A DNA stretch of 64,000 bases from Dehalococcoidia bacterium (GTDB lineage: Bacteria > Chloroflexota > Dehalococcoidia > GIF9 > UBA5629): contig JBAZEK010000001.1 in NCBI GenBank assembly GCA_041653995.1, forward strand, positions 868,001 to 932,000. Reading direction: 5' to 3'. The translations under genes and the position numbers were made by a program. Positions within the stretch are counted from its first letter, which is position 1, and the number at the start of each line of letters is the position of its first letter. The notes beneath the pieces are model-generated. The model made no database searches. It was not told where the DNA came from and saw only the letters and a list, made by a program, of their open reading frames with translations. Below, piece after piece: positions 62,850 to 64,000 of this stretch.

Positions 62850-63537
62850 CAAGTATGATCCTGGCGTCGACCGCTATGGCCCCGTCCTTATAGGCGAAAA
62901 CCGGGTTGAGGTCGAGCTCCTTGATCTCGGGATTCTTGTCCACGAACTCGGATACTTTGATGATCAAGTCTTCAAGGAAGGGCACGTCGGCCGGATCATG
63001 GCCGCGGTAACCTTTGAGTATGGGGAAGCCTTTTATCTCGGTGATCATCTCGGCCGCATCCCTTTTCGTCATAGGGACGATGCGGAAGGAGACGTCCTTG
63101 AGCACCTCGACCAGGATTCCGCCCAGGCCGAACATTATGACAGGACCGAACTGGGCGTCCTTGGTCATACCGATAATGACTTCGATGCCCTGTTTGGCCA
63201 TCTTTTGCACCGAAACGCCGATGATTTTAGCCTTGGGATAGTGCTTCTTGATGCCGGCCAGTATCTCCGTATAAGCCTTGCCCGCCTGCGTGGCGTTCAA
63301 AATCGATAATTTCACACCACCGGCGTCGCTCTTGTGCACCACGTCGGGGGAGACAATTTTCATGGCCACGGGATAACCCAGCTTGGCGGCTATCTCCACG
63401 GCCTCAGCCTTGGATGTCGCCAGCCTGGTCTCGACCACGGGTATGCGCGCCGCCTTGAGCAATTCCTTGGACTCTATCTCGGTCAGGAGGGTCCTCTTCT
63501 CCTTCGCAGCCTTGGCCATAATCTCAGCTTTTGTCAT
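62836..63537 (-). CDS. Acetate/acyl-CoA synthetase (ADP-forming), beta subunit
   Basis: 233 residues, an ATP-grasp subunit of the ADP-forming acyl-CoA synthetase, which makes ATP from an acyl-CoA. VVHKSDAGGVKLS (67-79) and AMKIVSPDVV are characteristic; DLNPVFAYKDG closes the domain. The alpha subunit is not adjacent. It could turn acyl-CoA from the pathways in this window into acid plus ATP. The start ATG follows GAGGAG. Confidence 0.85.
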   Translation of the reverse strand: MTKAEIMAKAAKEKRTLLTEIESKELLKAARIPVVETRLATSKAEAVEIAAKLGYPVAMKIVSPDVVHKSDAGGVKLSILNATQAGKAYTEILAGIKKHYPKAKIIGVSVQKMAKQGIEVIIGMTKDAQFGPVIMFGLGGILVEVLKDVSFRIVPMTKRDAAEMITEIKGFPILKGYRGHDPADVPFLEDLIIKVSEFVDKNPEIKELDLNPVFAYKDGAIAVDARIILESAK

Positions 63538-63706
63538 CGTATATCTCCTCGTTAGTTTGGGATAGCCGGCGCATCACGACGCGGAAAAACGGCTACATTT
63601 TAGCCAATCTATAGTCCGATTGCAAAATGCCTGCATAACATTATATCATTACTTGTTTTGAACAGGGGCCCGCACGGCCCCGATACCAGAGAGGGCTGTT
63701 GAGCGT

Positions 63707-64000
63707 TGAAATTATTATGCATATCGGGCAGCCCCCGCCGCGGAGGCAACACCGACCGCCTGCTGAACGAGGCCATCATAGGAGCAGCCGGCAAGGGCGC
63801 ACAGATCAAGCATATCGTGCTGGCCGACCTGGATATCGCACCCTGCGCCCACTGCGACGGCTGCATCCAGACCGGGGGACGCTGCGTGATGGAAGACGAC
63901 ATGCAACAGATACATGCGGATATCAGGGAGTACGACCGCTTCATCGTGGCCTCGCCCATCTACTTCATGGGCCTCACCGCCCAGGTCAAGGCCATGATCG
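63707..64000 (+). CDS. Iron-sulfur flavoprotein, N-terminal part (cut by window end)
   Basis: The start is TTG 63707 (AGAGGG ten bases upstream). 98 residues are present: FMN-binding ISGSPRRGGNTDRLL, the compact cluster motif Cys 47/50/53/60, and ASPIYFMGL. It is a relative of Isf and of the protein at 27985-28707. The rest of the gene lies beyond the window. Confidence 0.85.

Noticed and set aside
1..64000. CRISPR array, prophage, insertion sequence or integrase
   Set aside because: No regularly spaced repeats, transposase or recombinase reading frames were found on either strand.

Overview
The window looks like the chromosome of a strictly anaerobic bacterium with about 50% GC. The best guess is a Dehalococcoidia-type Chloroflexota. 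This is inferred from gene content: ferredoxin-dependent 2-oxoacid oxidoreductases, an FrhB-like iron-sulfur flavoprotein, LUD-domain proteins, corrinoid methyltransferase modules, many family III CoA-transferases and iron-sulfur flavoproteins. No 16S gene or universal marker settles the lineage, and an anaerobic Desulfobacterota is not excluded. There is no IS element, phage, integrase or CRISPR array.

Layout. 0-2 kb: the end of an iron alcohol dehydrogenase and recN, which has a LexA/SOS-type operator inside its promoter. 2-8.7 kb: two 2-oxoacid:ferredoxin oxidoreductase operons, FrhB-iorA-iorB and korDABC. 8.7-17.2 kb: mixed core and accessory genes, including a solute-binding/Cache fusion, a TetR regulator, PilT, LutC and a LutB-LutA fusion, cysteine synthase and an ATPase. 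17.2-25.2 kb: a corrinoid-methyltransferase island with a MetH-activation-like protein, two URO-D type methyltransferases, two very similar corrinoid proteins, a PocR/AraC regulator and one MttB-family methyltransferase. The mttB-corrinoid pair lies between a 45-bp direct repeat, one copy of which is a gene remnant.

25.2-42.8 kb: a long minus-strand accessory block with four MFS carriers (two of them close paralogues), two flavin amine/amino-acid oxidases, an iron-sulfur flavoprotein, a second korDABC set, a nitrilase-fold amidase, an M24 peptidase/creatinase and an enlarged fold-III PLP decarboxylase. Two TetR genes follow. The first has a 22-bp palindrome over its own start site and a matching palindrome before the decarboxylase gene. 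The second faces a RuBisCO-like protein gene; its operator covers both overlapping divergent promoters, and its mRNA may be leaderless.

44-46.9 kb: an SDR, a methyltransferase and TrmO, between two halves of a tRNA gene in the wrong order. 46.9-62.2 kb: a catabolic locus with MarR, a 4-hydroxybutyryl-CoA-dehydratase-family enzyme that keeps all four cluster ligands, an AhpD-like protein, an amidohydrolase, two SDRs, a thiolase, a phosphotriesterase-like hydrolase, three family III CoA-transferases, an MFS carrier and an MmgE/PrpD protein. Two divergent promoter pairs drive it. It reads as uptake, CoA activation, dehydration, oxidation and thiolysis of an unknown acid. 62.2-64 kb: an intact tRNA-Ala(CGC), an RRM protein, an ADP-forming acyl-CoA synthetase beta subunit and the start of an iron-sulfur flavoprotein.

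The parts fit an organism that imports small organic acids, amino-acid derivatives and methylated amines and oxidises them through CoA thioesters and ferredoxin. The substrates cannot be read from the sequence. All promoter, operator and terminator calls were made by eye.
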